Below, piece after piece: positions 6,601 to 12,841 of a stretch of 13,650 nucleotides of DNA. The DNA comes from Candidatus Kuenenbacteria bacterium (lineage in GTDB: Bacteria > Patescibacteriota > Patescibacteriia > UBA2591 > PGYQ01). A model generated the notes under the pieces. That model saw only the letters and a list, made by a program, of their open reading frames with translations. It had not been told where the DNA came from and did not search any database. Where the stretch lies: positions 1 through 13,650 of the forward strand of contig JACQWZ010000040.1 in assembly GCA_016209005.1 (NCBI GenBank), in the 5' to 3' direction. The translations under genes and the position numbers were made by a program. Position 1 is the stretch's first letter, and the number at the start of each line of letters is the position of its first letter.

Positions 6601-8159
6601 AAAAAACACAAGAACAAAAAAACAATGAAAACACCCCTCCAATTAGTTATGGTTCGTATTCTACGCCAGTTTATTCAAACCAAATTATTATCAATGAAAT
6701 TTTACCAGATCCAAAAGGAAATGACACAGAAGAATGGATTGAATTTTTTAACCAAGGAGATCAAGATATAAATTTAACAAATTGGATTTTAGACGACGAT
6801 GAAAATGGAAGCGCAAAATATATTATTCCTTTAAACACCATTATTTTAAAACAAGGCTATTTAATTTTCAAAAGAAAACAAACTGGAATTATTTTAAACA
6901 ACGACAAAGACAGGGCGAGATTATTTGATCCAAATAATCAACTTAAATCAGAAATTTTTTATCAAAACGCAAAATCTGGCCAATCTTATTCGCGAATGGA
7001 AAATGGAAAATGGGAATGGGTTAATCCTAGTCCTGGGGCAATTAACAATCAACAATTAACAGACAACAATGAAACTCAAAACTCAAAACTCAAAACTCAA
7101 AACCAAAACGAAAACGAAAATCTCAAAACCGAAGAAGAAAATAATAAATCAATCAACAATCAACAATCAACAATCAACAATGAAATAAAAAAACAAGAAA
7201 ACATAAAAACAATCAACAATCAACAATTAATAAATAACAATGAAGAAAAAGAACAAAAGAATAATAAAATTTTAAATCTTAAATCTCTCAAGGAGGTTAG
7301 GAAATTAGAAAAAGGCGCAATAGTAAAAGTTAAAGGGGTTGTTTCTTGCGTTCCGGGAATTTTAGGCTCGCAAATTTTTTATCTCGCCGGCTCTGGCATT
7401 CAGGTTTATTTATTTAACAAAGATTTTCCAGAATTAAATTTAGGCGATGAAATAGAAATTCAAGGCGAACTTTCTTCTTATCAAAATGAAGCAAGAATTA
7501 ATTTATCTTCAAAAAATGAAATTAAAATTTTACAAAAAAACCAGTCAATTCATTTAGAAGAAATAAAAATAAATGAAATTAATGAGAACACGGAAGGTTA
7601 TTTGATAAAAGTCAAAGGAGAAGTAATAGAAACATCTGGCGACACTTTTTATGTTGCTGACGATTCAATGGCTTGTTTAAAAAATAAAACATTGAATTCA
7701 AAGTGCGGAATTAAAGTTTATATCAAAGAATCAACAAAAATTGAAAAACCGAGAATGCAAAAAGGAGATCAAGTCGAAGTCACTGGAATTGTCAGTCAGC
7801 TCGGAGAAGAATATAGAATATTGCCAAGAATGCAAGAGGACATAAAAATAATCAACAATCAACAATTAACAATCAACAACGAAGACAAATCAATCGGCAA
7901 TCAGCAATCAACAATTAACAATGAAGACAAATCAATCAGCAATCAGCAATTAACAGTTAACAATGAAGAAAAATCAATCAACAATCAACAATCAACAATT
8001 AACAATAAAGAAAATATAGAAAAACAAAAACAAGAAGAAAAAAAATCTGAAGCCGAAAAAACAGCTGCCACCGCTGGTCTTGGAGCAAGCGCCGCTTTAG
8101 CTGCTATCTACAGAAGACAAATTATTTTATTTCTCACAAAATTATTTTTTAAAAGTTAG
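3657..8159 (+). CDS. Giant exported alpha/beta-hydrolase with lamin-tail and OB-fold domains
   Basis: The product has 1500 residues from ATG 3657; an earlier in-frame start would overlap the upstream gene and spoil the signal peptide. Signal peptide: 1-29 (lysines, hydrophobic core, SQA cleavage). Residues ~80-470 form an LCAT/PGAP1/EstA-like hydrolase: ILIPGF oxyanion loop (86-91), YYDWR (144-148), AHSMGG with nucleophile S181, LGTPNNGA, GDGEV with D434, and H463 as likely catalytic His. An Ig-like region lies at ~478-595. Lamin-tail domains lie at ~641-800, 844-975 and 1009-1127 (each with INEI/INEL and EWIEL/EWIEF). OB-fold-like domains lie at ~1209-1292 and 1301-1398. A C-terminal hydrophobic segment (1469-1497) could anchor it in the membrane. 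Asn/Gln-rich INNQQ linkers join most domains. It probably acts at the cell surface as an esterase or acyltransferase with binding modules; the substrate is unknown. A terminator follows immediately. Confidence 0.85.
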   Translation: MLSKNIKKIFLTLIILNIFLFTNSGISQAAFIVDPEMERELCEFVKNFGTIEQKLELNEYCKSILGAEWPELIKEPKIQKGEEPVILIPGFAGTCNWDLMVGQLLPDIFFNNWDFCPSVTNYNGIINSFEKSEFKKDQKLFVLYYDWRQKNNETYKNYLIPLIKKVKEQTGSEKIDIVAHSMGGLVARAYIESDDYQNDIDQLIILGTPNNGASNAYLPWQGGMVPEDWPKPPFYIYFKYLTTLHNTESFVQTIHNYIPSIRELLPIYDFLKNKKTEKIIPVSEMDEESVNVFLNELNKPENVEKLFKRTEVNIIAGVQENTLNNILVGEPKMFEGLVNIFIKWLKEKIGIQFENNFVSNNEVRQEILNANLCQKDYSSQKEFFNFANINTFSESNTTEECSLLINQGIENILSKWKNGEPDPINPPKTDINGDGEVLYDSATGEIGGLSSQAKIISLEKAKHQDLPDLAQKDIFDILGIKPPEVFSSSPQYNDEMVFFFASPVKVKIIAPDGKIITKEIKEIPNAEYQGTTDPNGVKMIYIPNPLPGEYKIELEATDNGEYHMFVDYTDKKTETTKSTMTYEKIIKDEKIEYTLSINNQQSTINNEDTSINNQQPTINNENNENQSLNLKKNKDEKPLKSGDVIINELMWSGSSSSTADEWIELRNTTNQEIDLSNFNLTYLKDEKEESMLLIKSGKISPNGFFLISNNSKDYQFTNGQSILNIDPDLIDSNVTFSNSNLQIKLYDRNFQDQKAILLDEAGDGKIPLAGKNETNEKISMERNEKIEDGKIIYSWHSATTQTNLDLETKDKATPNAINNQQLTDNNKENEKELAMAVIPQPTTGVVINEIVSNPLENEKEWIELYNFTDQEIDINGWTIEEGSGAKITLTGVIKAKDFLIIEDPKGSLNNDGDIIILKNKDGFLLDQVIYGQVQWKNENIFNNAPLPKQGQSIIRFPDGQDTNINKDDWQITITPTKKQENKKTQEQKNNENTPPISYGSYSTPVYSNQIIINEILPDPKGNDTEEWIEFFNQGDQDINLTNWILDDDENGSAKYIIPLNTIILKQGYLIFKRKQTGIILNNDKDRARLFDPNNQLKSEIFYQNAKSGQSYSRMENGKWEWVNPSPGAINNQQLTDNNETQNSKLKTQNQNENENLKTEEENNKSINNQQSTINNEIKKQENIKTINNQQLINNNEEKEQKNNKILNLKSLKEVRKLEKGAIVKVKGVVSCVPGILGSQIFYLAGSGIQVYLFNKDFPELNLGDEIEIQGELSSYQNEARINLSSKNEIKILQKNQSIHLEEIKINEINENTEGYLIKVKGEVIETSGDTFYVADDSMACLKNKTLNSKCGIKVYIKESTKIEKPRMQKGDQVEVTGIVSQLGEEYRILPRMQEDIKIINNQQLTINNEDKSIGNQQSTINNEDKSISNQQLTVNNEEKSINNQQSTINNKENIEKQKQEEKKSEAEKTAATAGLGASAALAAIYRRQIILFLTKLFFKS
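5442..5516 (+). repeat. INNQQ-TINNE linker repeat, cluster 1
   Basis: Two coding copies (SINNQQSTINNED and SINNQQPTINNEN, residues 596-620) join the Ig-like region to the first lamin-tail domain. The DNA is built from near-identical CAATTAACAATCAACAA modules, so the likeness is at nucleotide as well as protein level. Confidence 0.85.
6102..6134 (+). repeat. INNQQ linker repeat, cluster 2
   Basis: A single copy, AINNQQLTDNN (residues 816-826), joins lamin-tail domain 1 to domain 2. It shares the CAATTAACAATCAACAA core with the other clusters. Confidence 0.8.
7038..7241 (+). repeat. INNQQ linker repeat, cluster 3, with heptamer tandem
   Basis: Three copies (residues 1128-1138, 1165-1175 and 1185-1195) span the linker from lamin-tail domain 3 to the first OB-like domain. 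Between the first and second copies, ACTCAAA is repeated four times in tandem (7074-7101). Its period of 7 is not a multiple of 3, so successive copies are read in different phases as ETQNSKLKTQNQ. Confidence 0.85.
7851..8006 (+). repeat. INNQQ linker repeat, cluster 4
   Basis: Four tandem copies of about 14 residues (INNQQLTINNEDKS, IGNQQSTINNEDKS, ISNQQLTVNNEEKS, INNQQSTINNKEN) fill residues 1399-1451, between the last OB-like domain and the C-terminal hydrophobic segment. The 42 bp period is in frame. Confidence 0.9.
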
Positions 8160-8161
8160 TT

Positions 8162-8205
8162 AATCTTTGGTATTTTTACCAAAGATTTTTGTTTTTTTAT
8201 TTTTC
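8162..8205 (+). terminator. Rho-independent terminator after the giant exported protein
   Basis: An 11 bp perfect stem, AATCTTTGGTA (8162-8172) with TACCAAAGATT (8177-8187), encloses a TTTT loop and is followed by a long T-rich tract (TTTGTTTTTTTATTTTT). It begins 3 bp after the TAG stop. It should end the membrane-protein/giant-protein transcript. Confidence 0.9.
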
Positions 8206-8236
8206 CTACAAGCTACAAGCTAAAAAGCTACAAGCT
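8205..8236 (+). repeat. AAGCTACAAGCT repeat, copy 1
   Basis: A 32 bp block of ACAAGCT / AAAAGCT modules lies just upstream of the kinase start. It is identical, in the same orientation, to 11434-11465. An in-frame ATT/TTG reading through it is possible but would only add repeat-derived residues (YKLQAKKLQA), so I exclude it from the gene. Confidence 0.85.
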
Positions 8237-8242
8237 AATTTT

Positions 8243-9325
8243 ATGTATCAATATTCAATTATTCCTCAAGCTAAAGAAAAAATTAATAAAACATTAAAAC
8301 AATTAGGATTAACCATTATAGATAATGATTTTACCCCTCACCTCGCAAAGTCTCATGTTTCAATGCGAGGCGAGGGGTTTACTATTGAAAAAAATATAAA
8401 AAATAAAAGACGTTTTTTTATGCCGACTTGCGTTGATAAAAATGGCAAAAAATTTTTTTTAAAAACTAGATTTCAAAACACAGACGAACTTCTAATGTCT
8501 TTAAAAAAAGAAATTGAGTTTGATAAAAAAATAACCCCAATTATTTCTTCTATTGAACCTCATTTTATTACGCCAGAAGTAATAAAAAGCGGACAAGATA
8601 AACAGGGTTATGTTTGGTTTTATAGAAAATATCGCGAAGGAAAGTTTGCCGGATTAATGGATGTGGATTCTGGAATAACCAAAGATTTTTTGGATAAATA
8701 TCCTGCCCAAGAATTTGCTTTAAGACTTTTGTATTTGCAAAAAAATACCGCAAAAGTAAAAAAAACAATAGAGTTGCATCGGCATAATTGTCATTGGTAT
8801 AAAGCTGATTTTGATTATTATTATCACACTAAAATTCTTCAAAAATTAATTCCCAAAGAATTAAAAATAATAAAACAACTTCTTGAAAAAAATAGAACTT
8901 TATTAAATAAAAACGCAAATTATTTAACTCATGGAGATTTTTATCCTAATAATTTTTTACTTTCAAACGGTCAATTAGTGGTAATTGATTGGGAATTAGT
9001 TCATTTAAATAATCAGACGTTTGATTTTTGTTTTATTTGGATGAACGCTTTTAGAAATCCAGAATGGCAGAAAGAGTTTTTTAAAACTTATTTTCAAAAA
9101 ATAAAAAATAAAATAAAATTTAAAAAATTATTTCGCATTGTTGCGCTTACTCTTTGTTTGCGTTTTCTTCATCATGCTTGCGCAGTTATAAAAATTTTTA
9201 ACAAAGGTTATAAAGAAAAATTGATTTCTCGCGGATTTACTCAAAAACAAATTCAAGGCACGGTTAGTAGAGCGCGAGAAGCAAAAAAAGCGCATTTTGA
9301 AATTTTAAAAAAGTTTATCATGTAG
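8243..9325 (+). CDS. Aminoglycoside phosphotransferase-fold kinase
   Basis: This 360-residue soluble protein belongs to the APH/choline-kinase-like superfamily. FFLKTRF (K74) and KKEIEFDKK (E90) fit the ATP-anchoring Lys-Glu pair of the N-lobe. LTHGDFYPNNFLL (H230, D232, N237) is the Brenner-type catalytic loop. VVIDWELV (D249) replaces the DFG metal site, as is usual in APH enzymes. The substrate cannot be told from the sequence; family members phosphorylate small molecules such as sugars, choline or antibiotics. ATG 8243 is chosen because upstream codons are derived from the AAGCT repeat. No clear Shine-Dalgarno is visible. Residues 31-45 are encoded by a GC-rich palindrome inserted without breaking the frame. 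The TAG stop sits inside a second palindrome (9320-9344). It probably has its own promoter, as a terminator separates it from the upstream gene. Confidence 0.8.
   Translation: MYQYSIIPQAKEKINKTLKQLGLTIIDNDFTPHLAKSHVSMRGEGFTIEKNIKNKRRFFMPTCVDKNGKKFFLKTRFQNTDELLMSLKKEIEFDKKITPIISSIEPHFITPEVIKSGQDKQGYVWFYRKYREGKFAGLMDVDSGITKDFLDKYPAQEFALRLLYLQKNTAKVKKTIELHRHNCHWYKADFDYYYHTKILQKLIPKELKIIKQLLEKNRTLLNKNANYLTHGDFYPNNFLLSNGQLVVIDWELVHLNNQTFDFCFIWMNAFRNPEWQKEFFKTYFQKIKNKIKFKKLFRIVALTLCLRFLHHACAVIKIFNKGYKEKLISRGFTQKQIQGTVSRAREAKKAHFEILKKFIM
8333..8378 (+). repeat. GC-rich palindrome within the kinase gene
   Basis: CCCCTCACCTCGCA (8334-8347) pairs with TGCGAGGCGAGGGG (8364-8377), 13 of 14 Watson-Crick plus one G-T pair in RNA, and A8333/T8378 extends it. 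The loop is 16 bases. The arms are about 75% GC in a gene of roughly 30% GC. They encode TPHLAKSHVSMRGEG near the N-terminus. Confidence 0.8.
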
Positions 9326-9344
9326 GAGGTTCAACCTCCTACAT
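9320..9344 (+). terminator. Palindrome over the kinase stop codon, possible terminator
   Basis: ATGTAGGAGGTT (9320-9331) and AACCTCCTACAT (9333-9344) form a perfect 12 bp inverted repeat about one central C, followed by AAAATTTTA. The TAG stop lies in the left arm, which also contains GGAGGT, a perfect anti-16S complement that the hairpin would hide. The tail is weak in T, so termination is plausible but not certain. It could instead be a REP-like repeat. Confidence 0.6.
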
Positions 9345-9389
9345 AAAATTTTACCCTTTATTTATGCAGGCTTTGAGCTTTTAAAAATC

Positions 9390-9410
9390 GGGGATTGTCC
9401 CCTTTAAAAA
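9390..9410 (+). terminator. Short GC hairpin before the PHP gene
   Basis: GGGGA (9390-9394) and TCCCC (9398-9402) enclose TTG, with an A-rich left flank, TTT to the right, and then an A run. It may terminate read-through from the kinase gene, or act as a 5' leader hairpin, as it ends 14 bp before the PHP start. Confidence 0.4.
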
Positions 9411-9416
9411 AATTTT

Positions 9417-10340
9417 ATGCAACAAAAATTTATTGATCTTCATATGCATTCTGTTTATTCTGACGGAATGTTTGAATTAAATCAAATTATTAAGAAAGTC
9501 AAAGAAGAAAATATTTCAACAATTTCTTTGACTGATCATAATACAATTAGTGGAGTTGAAAAAATAATGGCAATAGGGAAAAAAAATAAAATCAAAGTAA
9601 TTTCCGGAATAGAATTTTATACTTTTTTTGAAAATAAAAAACTTCATCTCCTTGGCTATAATTTTGATTTAAAAAATAAAGAATTAATTGATTTAACTTC
9701 TCAAGCTCAGGAGGAACATTATATTTGGGGAATTAAAACTTTAAAAAAAATGGAAGCAATCGGTTTTAAAATTGATTTTAAAGAATTGGAAAAATTTAAA
9801 TCAAGATATTTTGGATTTGTTCATTTAAAAAATATTTTAATGAAAAATAAAAAAAATAAAAACAAAATAATTGAAGATTTAAAATTAAAAGAACGAGCGA
9901 AATCAATGAAAATAAAAAAAATCCCAGAACCAGATCTTTTCGAAACAATTAATTATTATTTCACAAAAGATCAACCGGGATTTGTTCCAGACGAACATTT
10001 AAAAATTTCCACTCCTTTGGCGATAAAAACAATTTTAAAAGCGGGAGGCGCGCCTATTTTAGCTCATCCTGGGCAACAATTAGCCTATAAAGATGACGAG
10101 ATAATTTTAAAATTAAAACAACAAGGATTAAAAGGAATTGAAGCGATTACGCCTTATCATTCTTGGCATCAGATTGAACATTATCAAAAATTAGCCAATG
10201 ATTTAAATTTAATTATTACCTTTGGCACCGATTTTCATGGCGATCTGATTGACCTATCTCTAAAAAATCAACCAATCAAAAATCAATGGAGTTGTTTTAA
10301 AATGTTAGAGAAAAATTTAAACTTAAGCTCCTTTATCTAA
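9417..10340 (+). CDS. PHP-domain phosphoesterase, TrpH/YciV (RNase AM)-like
   Basis: The 307-residue protein shows the PHP metal-binding set in order: DLHMHSVYSDG (H9, H11, D16), LTDHNT (D40, H41), GIEF (E66), LAHPGQ (H217), PYH (H248) and GTDFHG (D272, H274). Length and motif order match the single-domain TrpH/YciV group; the Escherichia coli member is a 5'-3' exonuclease acting on RNA and oligonucleotides (RNase AM). The same fold also serves histidinol phosphatases, but the TDHNT and GTDFHG forms favour the TrpH group. The insert at ~90-200 is unusually lysine-rich. ATG 9417 begins directly at the conserved motif; no Shine-Dalgarno is visible. The gene ends tail to tail with mraY, overlapping it by 18 bp. 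Confidence 0.85.
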   Translation: MQQKFIDLHMHSVYSDGMFELNQIIKKVKEENISTISLTDHNTISGVEKIMAIGKKNKIKVISGIEFYTFFENKKLHLLGYNFDLKNKELIDLTSQAQEEHYIWGIKTLKKMEAIGFKIDFKELEKFKSRYFGFVHLKNILMKNKKNKNKIIEDLKLKERAKSMKIKKIPEPDLFETINYYFTKDQPGFVPDEHLKISTPLAIKTILKAGGAPILAHPGQQLAYKDDEIILKLKQQGLKGIEAITPYHSWHQIEHYQKLANDLNLIITFGTDFHGDLIDLSLKNQPIKNQWSCFKMLEKNLNLSSFI

Positions 10341-11387
10341 TAAAAAAATAATCAATCCTATCATTGCCGTAACGCCGGCGATGATCCAAAAACGCATGAC
10401 AATTGTGGGCTCTGGCCATCCTTTTGCTTCTAAATGATGATGTATCGGACTAGAAAGAAAAATTTTTTTATGGCAAAATTTTTTAGAAAGAAATTGAATA
10501 ATTACCGACAAAGATTCTATTATAAAAAGAAAACCAATAATCGGCAAAAGCAAAAAAGCATTTGTTAGCATCGCCACAATACCCAAAGTAATACCCAATG
10601 ACATTGCTCCGGTGTCTCCCATAAAAAATTTAGCCGGATAAACATTAAACCATAAAAAAGCCAATAGCGCTCCAGAAATTACTCCGCAAAAAGCGGCCAA
10701 ATTTACTTTTCCTAAAACAAAAGCGATTACGCTAAAAGAGACAAAAGAAATTAATAAAGTTCCTCCAGCTAAACCATCTAAACCATCAATTTCATTTACC
10801 GAAAAAGCCGTAGCGACTACCACAAAAATAAAAAGCGGAATATACCAAAAACCGATATTAAAATTTCCCCAAAAAGGAATGTGAATTGTGCTCCATTCTA
10901 ATTTGTAATAAAACCAATAAGCGCCAAAACAGGCAATCAATGTAGCAATCAATGTATAAATTATTAATCGGTGTTTTATTTTTAATCCTCCGCCATTAGG
11001 GCCAATTTTTTTAATATTTAAAAAATCATCTCCTAATCCAACTAAAGCCGAAGCGATTAAAGCGCCAAATGGCAATAAAGTTTCCGGACGAGTTAAAAAA
11101 TTTAATTGTTCAAAAATAGGCAAGTGGGTTAATTTGGATAAATAAAAAAACAAAAAAATTAAAATTAAAGTTGTTCCCCAAATTAAAATTCCTCCCATTG
11201 TTGGCGTGCCAGATTTTATTTGGTGCATCTTGGAAAATATGGGAGTGTCCGCGCTTTCTCTAATTGTTTTTCCTAAATTATATTTTTTTAAAAAACAAAT
11301 TAAAAAAGGAACCCAAATTAAAGCGATTAAAAAAGAAATGGTTGAAAGAAAAAATATTTTAATTAAAGGAAAAAAAGATATTTCCAT
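10323..11387 (-). CDS. mraY: Phospho-N-acetylmuramoyl-pentapeptide transferase
   Basis: MraY moves phospho-MurNAc-pentapeptide from UDP to undecaprenyl phosphate, making lipid I at the inner face of the membrane, the first membrane step of peptidoglycan synthesis. The 354-residue length is normal. Signature motifs are present: SKMHQIKSGTPTMGG (52-66), the catalytic pair GLGDDF (D120, D121), NEIDGLDGLAGG (198-209; most bacteria have NLTDGLDGLA), FFMGDTGAMSLG (254-265) and the HHH loop SPIHHHLEAKGWPE (313-326). About ten hydrophobic helices alternate with these loops. No strong ribosome site precedes ATG 11387. It is not inside a visible mur/dcw cluster: upstream lies a small membrane protein across an 80 bp repeat, and the 3' end overlaps the convergent PHP gene. 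Confidence 0.95.
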   Translation of the reverse strand: MEISFFPLIKIFFLSTISFLIALIWVPFLICFLKKYNLGKTIRESADTPIFSKMHQIKSGTPTMGGILIWGTTLILIFLFFYLSKLTHLPIFEQLNFLTRPETLLPFGALIASALVGLGDDFLNIKKIGPNGGGLKIKHRLIIYTLIATLIACFGAYWFYYKLEWSTIHIPFWGNFNIGFWYIPLFIFVVVATAFSVNEIDGLDGLAGGTLLISFVSFSVIAFVLGKVNLAAFCGVISGALLAFLWFNVYPAKFFMGDTGAMSLGITLGIVAMLTNAFLLLPIIGFLFIIESLSVIIQFLSKKFCHKKIFLSSPIHHHLEAKGWPEPTIVMRFWIIAGVTAMIGLIIFLLDKGA

Positions 11388-11395
11388 AGAAAATT

Positions 11396-11465
11396 AGCTT
11401 GTAGCTGGTAGCTTCTTAGCTTTTTAGAAAAACCCTACAAGCTACAAGCTAAAAAGCTACAAGCT
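11396..11465. repeat. AAGCTACAAGCT repeat block forming an imperfect hairpin
   Basis: The right part (11434-11465) is identical to the 32 bp block at 8205-8236. The left part (11396-11427) consists of the same modules in inverted orientation (AGCTTGTAGCTGGTAGCTTC and TTAGCTTTTTAG). Together they can fold into an imperfect stem-loop filling almost all of the 80 bp between the small membrane protein gene and mraY. It might act as a terminator or attenuator between the two minus-strand genes, or be a selfish repeat; the sequence alone does not decide. Confidence 0.8.
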
Positions 11466-11467
11466 GA

Positions 11468-11860
11468 TTAAATGATGCTGAATAATAAAAAAGTTGTTAG
11501 AATTAATAAAAATTGGATTATAATAGAACAGATAAGCAAAGAATGGCTTAGAAATTTATTTTTTGAATATAAAAAATAAGACAAACAAAAGTTTAATAAA
11601 TAAATTATTAAACCAATTTGAGGTAATTTAAACAATTCCTTTGCTTGACCAATTGATCCAATGCCAAAGTAAATATTATAATACAAGGGAATTAAATTGT
11701 CTTCTATGCTTTGAAGTTTATAATACACAATTCCCCAAATAAAAAAATTACTTAATAATCCAAGAGATAAACTTAATAAAATAAATTTATCTTTTCTAAA
11801 AAGACTATTTTGAATGTTAGTTATGATGATTTTTAATATTTTTTTACAATTTAGTAGCAT
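11468..11860 (-). CDS. Small membrane protein of unknown function
   Basis: The 130-residue protein has three likely membrane helices (about 26-47, 80-98 and 106-128) and a positively charged N-terminus, followed between helices 1 and 2 by an external loop, SIEDNLIPLYYNIYFGIGSI. The PLxYNIYFGI core resembles a motif I recall from small hypothetical membrane proteins of candidate-phylum genomes, with no assigned role. It precedes mraY on the same strand, separated by the AAGCT repeat hairpin, so co-transcription is possible but unproved. No clear Shine-Dalgarno precedes ATG 11860. Confidence 0.75.
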   Translation of the reverse strand: MLLNCKKILKIIITNIQNSLFRKDKFILLSLSLGLLSNFFIWGIVYYKLQSIEDNLIPLYYNIYFGIGSIGQAKELFKLPQIGLIIYLLNFCLSYFLYSKNKFLSHSLLICSIIIQFLLILTTFLLFSII

Positions 11861-11912
11861 AAAATTTAAGTTTAAATCTAAACTTTGGCAAATTTATTAA
11901 TTTCTATAAATG

Positions 11913-12035
11913 TGTCATTCCGACCGAAGAAAGTGAGTCTGCAAACGAACGAAGTGGAGGAATCTAATTTTTTATTATCTTAAATTAAAAAGCCTTAATT
12001 AGATCCCCCCACGAGAAAATACGGTCGGGATGACA
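11913..12035. repeat. 123 bp palindromic element with TGTCATTCCGACC ends
   Basis: The ends TGTCATTCCGACC (11913-11925) and GGTCGGGATGACA (12023-12035) are inverted repeats with one mismatch in 13. Inside them GGAGGAATCTAAT and ATTAGATCCCCCC continue the imperfect symmetry around an AT-rich centre. Elements starting TGTCATTCC and ending in a complementary GATGACA are a widespread class of dispersed intergenic repeat in bacteria. There is no coding capacity. Part of the stretch between the small membrane protein (11860) and the DUF4334 cassette is thus repeat; the remaining ~190 bp to 12228 shows no gene. Confidence 0.75.
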
Positions 12036-12228
12036 GAAAGGAGCGTGGGAATTAAAAAAAAGAGTGGGTTGTGAATAATTACGTTAGTTCGTATCTATGT
12101 GTAGTATATTAAAATTTTAAAAAAATATTCTGCCTTCTTCTCAACGAGACACCATATTTCCCCATATCAAATAATCAACAAAATGCGTCGGTCAATCGTC
12201 AAAAATTGAAAAATGAAAAATTTATTTC

Positions 12229-12309
12229 GTTTAACGGATTGCGGATAAAAGAAGTTGCCGAAAGGTAATTTGAGCGAAGTGTAGCAAAGCCTTTTATCCG
12301 CTGTTATAT
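12229..12309 (-). other. attC-like recombination site at the cassette 3' end
   Basis: On the minus strand the segment starts with an R''-like box, ATATAAC (12309-12303), and ends with GTTAAAC (12235-12229), which fits the integron consensus GTTRRRY. Inside, GCGGATAAAAG and CTTTTATCCGC (12241-12251 and 12291-12301) form a perfect 11 bp stem, with a further TTGC/GCAA pairing and an 80 bp total length, all in the range of attC sites. It lies just downstream of the DUF4334 stop, where a cassette attC belongs. Against this, the R'' box departs from RYYYAAC at one position and no integrase is in the window. A generic palindromic repeat remains possible. Confidence 0.45.
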
Positions 12310-12371
12310 GACCCGAAGGGCAAGGTTGCGAAGCAACCGCAGAGTTCCAAACCCCACTATCAACCATTGTT

Positions 12372-12824
12372 TCAAATCCTTTTTAAATAAAAATATATGC
12401 TAACCTTTCCCTTGATTTCCATTATTGCCATAACCGTATCATCATTTACTTTCCTAAAATTATCAACTATTGGCAGATAATTGTAAATCATAGAGGTGGA
12501 AACTTTATCTCTAAATTCTAACCTGCGTAGAAAAGCGGTGCCACCGGGGATATTGAATTTAATTTTTCCCAAAAAAGACCAGATCTGTGCCTGCACATTA
12601 TTTGAATCTAAAAATTTTTTTCCGTACCACTTGAATCCAATGAAATTTTTAAAAAACAGTCTCCACCACTTACTCTCGGTAAAAAGATTTCCGCCTTGCC
12701 ACTCACCAATCATTTCTTCAATTTTAACCGGTTTCAAGCCGGTAAAAAATTCATCCAATTCCTTGCATGATATTTTATCTTTTTGGCTTATAAATTCTTC
12801 GAATATTTCTTTTGTTTGTTTCAT
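12372..12824 (-). CDS. GXWXG/DUF4334 domain protein
   Basis: The 150-residue protein contains the GXWXG motif (IGEWQGG, 39-45) after an LKPVKIEEMIGEW lead, WYGKKF (66-71), and the DUF4334 core LRRLEFRDKVSTSMIYNYLP followed by IVDNFRKVNDDTVMAIME. This is the usual domain order of the family, and the length is only slightly below the typical 170-190 residues, so the gene looks complete. Molecular function is unknown; no signal peptide or membrane helix is seen. A strong Shine-Dalgarno (AAGGAGG, 12841-12835) stands 10 bases before ATG 12824, unlike most genes here, and its stop is TGA. Both fit recent acquisition from another lineage. It sits alone in a cassette-like unit. Confidence 0.85.
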   Translation of the reverse strand: MKQTKEIFEEFISQKDKISCKELDEFFTGLKPVKIEEMIGEWQGGNLFTESKWWRLFFKNFIGFKWYGKKFLDSNNVQAQIWSFLGKIKFNIPGGTAFLRRLEFRDKVSTSMIYNYLPIVDNFRKVNDDTVMAIMEIKGKVSIYFYLKRI

Positions 12825-12834
12825 AAGTGCAATT

Positions 12835-12841
12835 CCTCCTT
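12835..12841 (-). promoter_or_regulatory. Strong Shine-Dalgarno of the DUF4334 gene
   Basis: AAGGAGG on the minus strand, 10 bases before the ATG, fixes the start codon. It is the clearest ribosome-binding site in the window. Confidence 0.8.

Noticed and set aside
3657..11387. UGA read as glycine, as in Gracilibacteria/Absconditabacteria
   Set aside because: Long genes run full length without in-frame UGA, and the DUF4334 gene ends at UGA exactly where its family ends.
12167..12367. Minus-strand open frame across the attC-like site
   Set aside because: It reads straight through palindromes and has no family pattern; such frames are typical of attC-like and repeat DNA.
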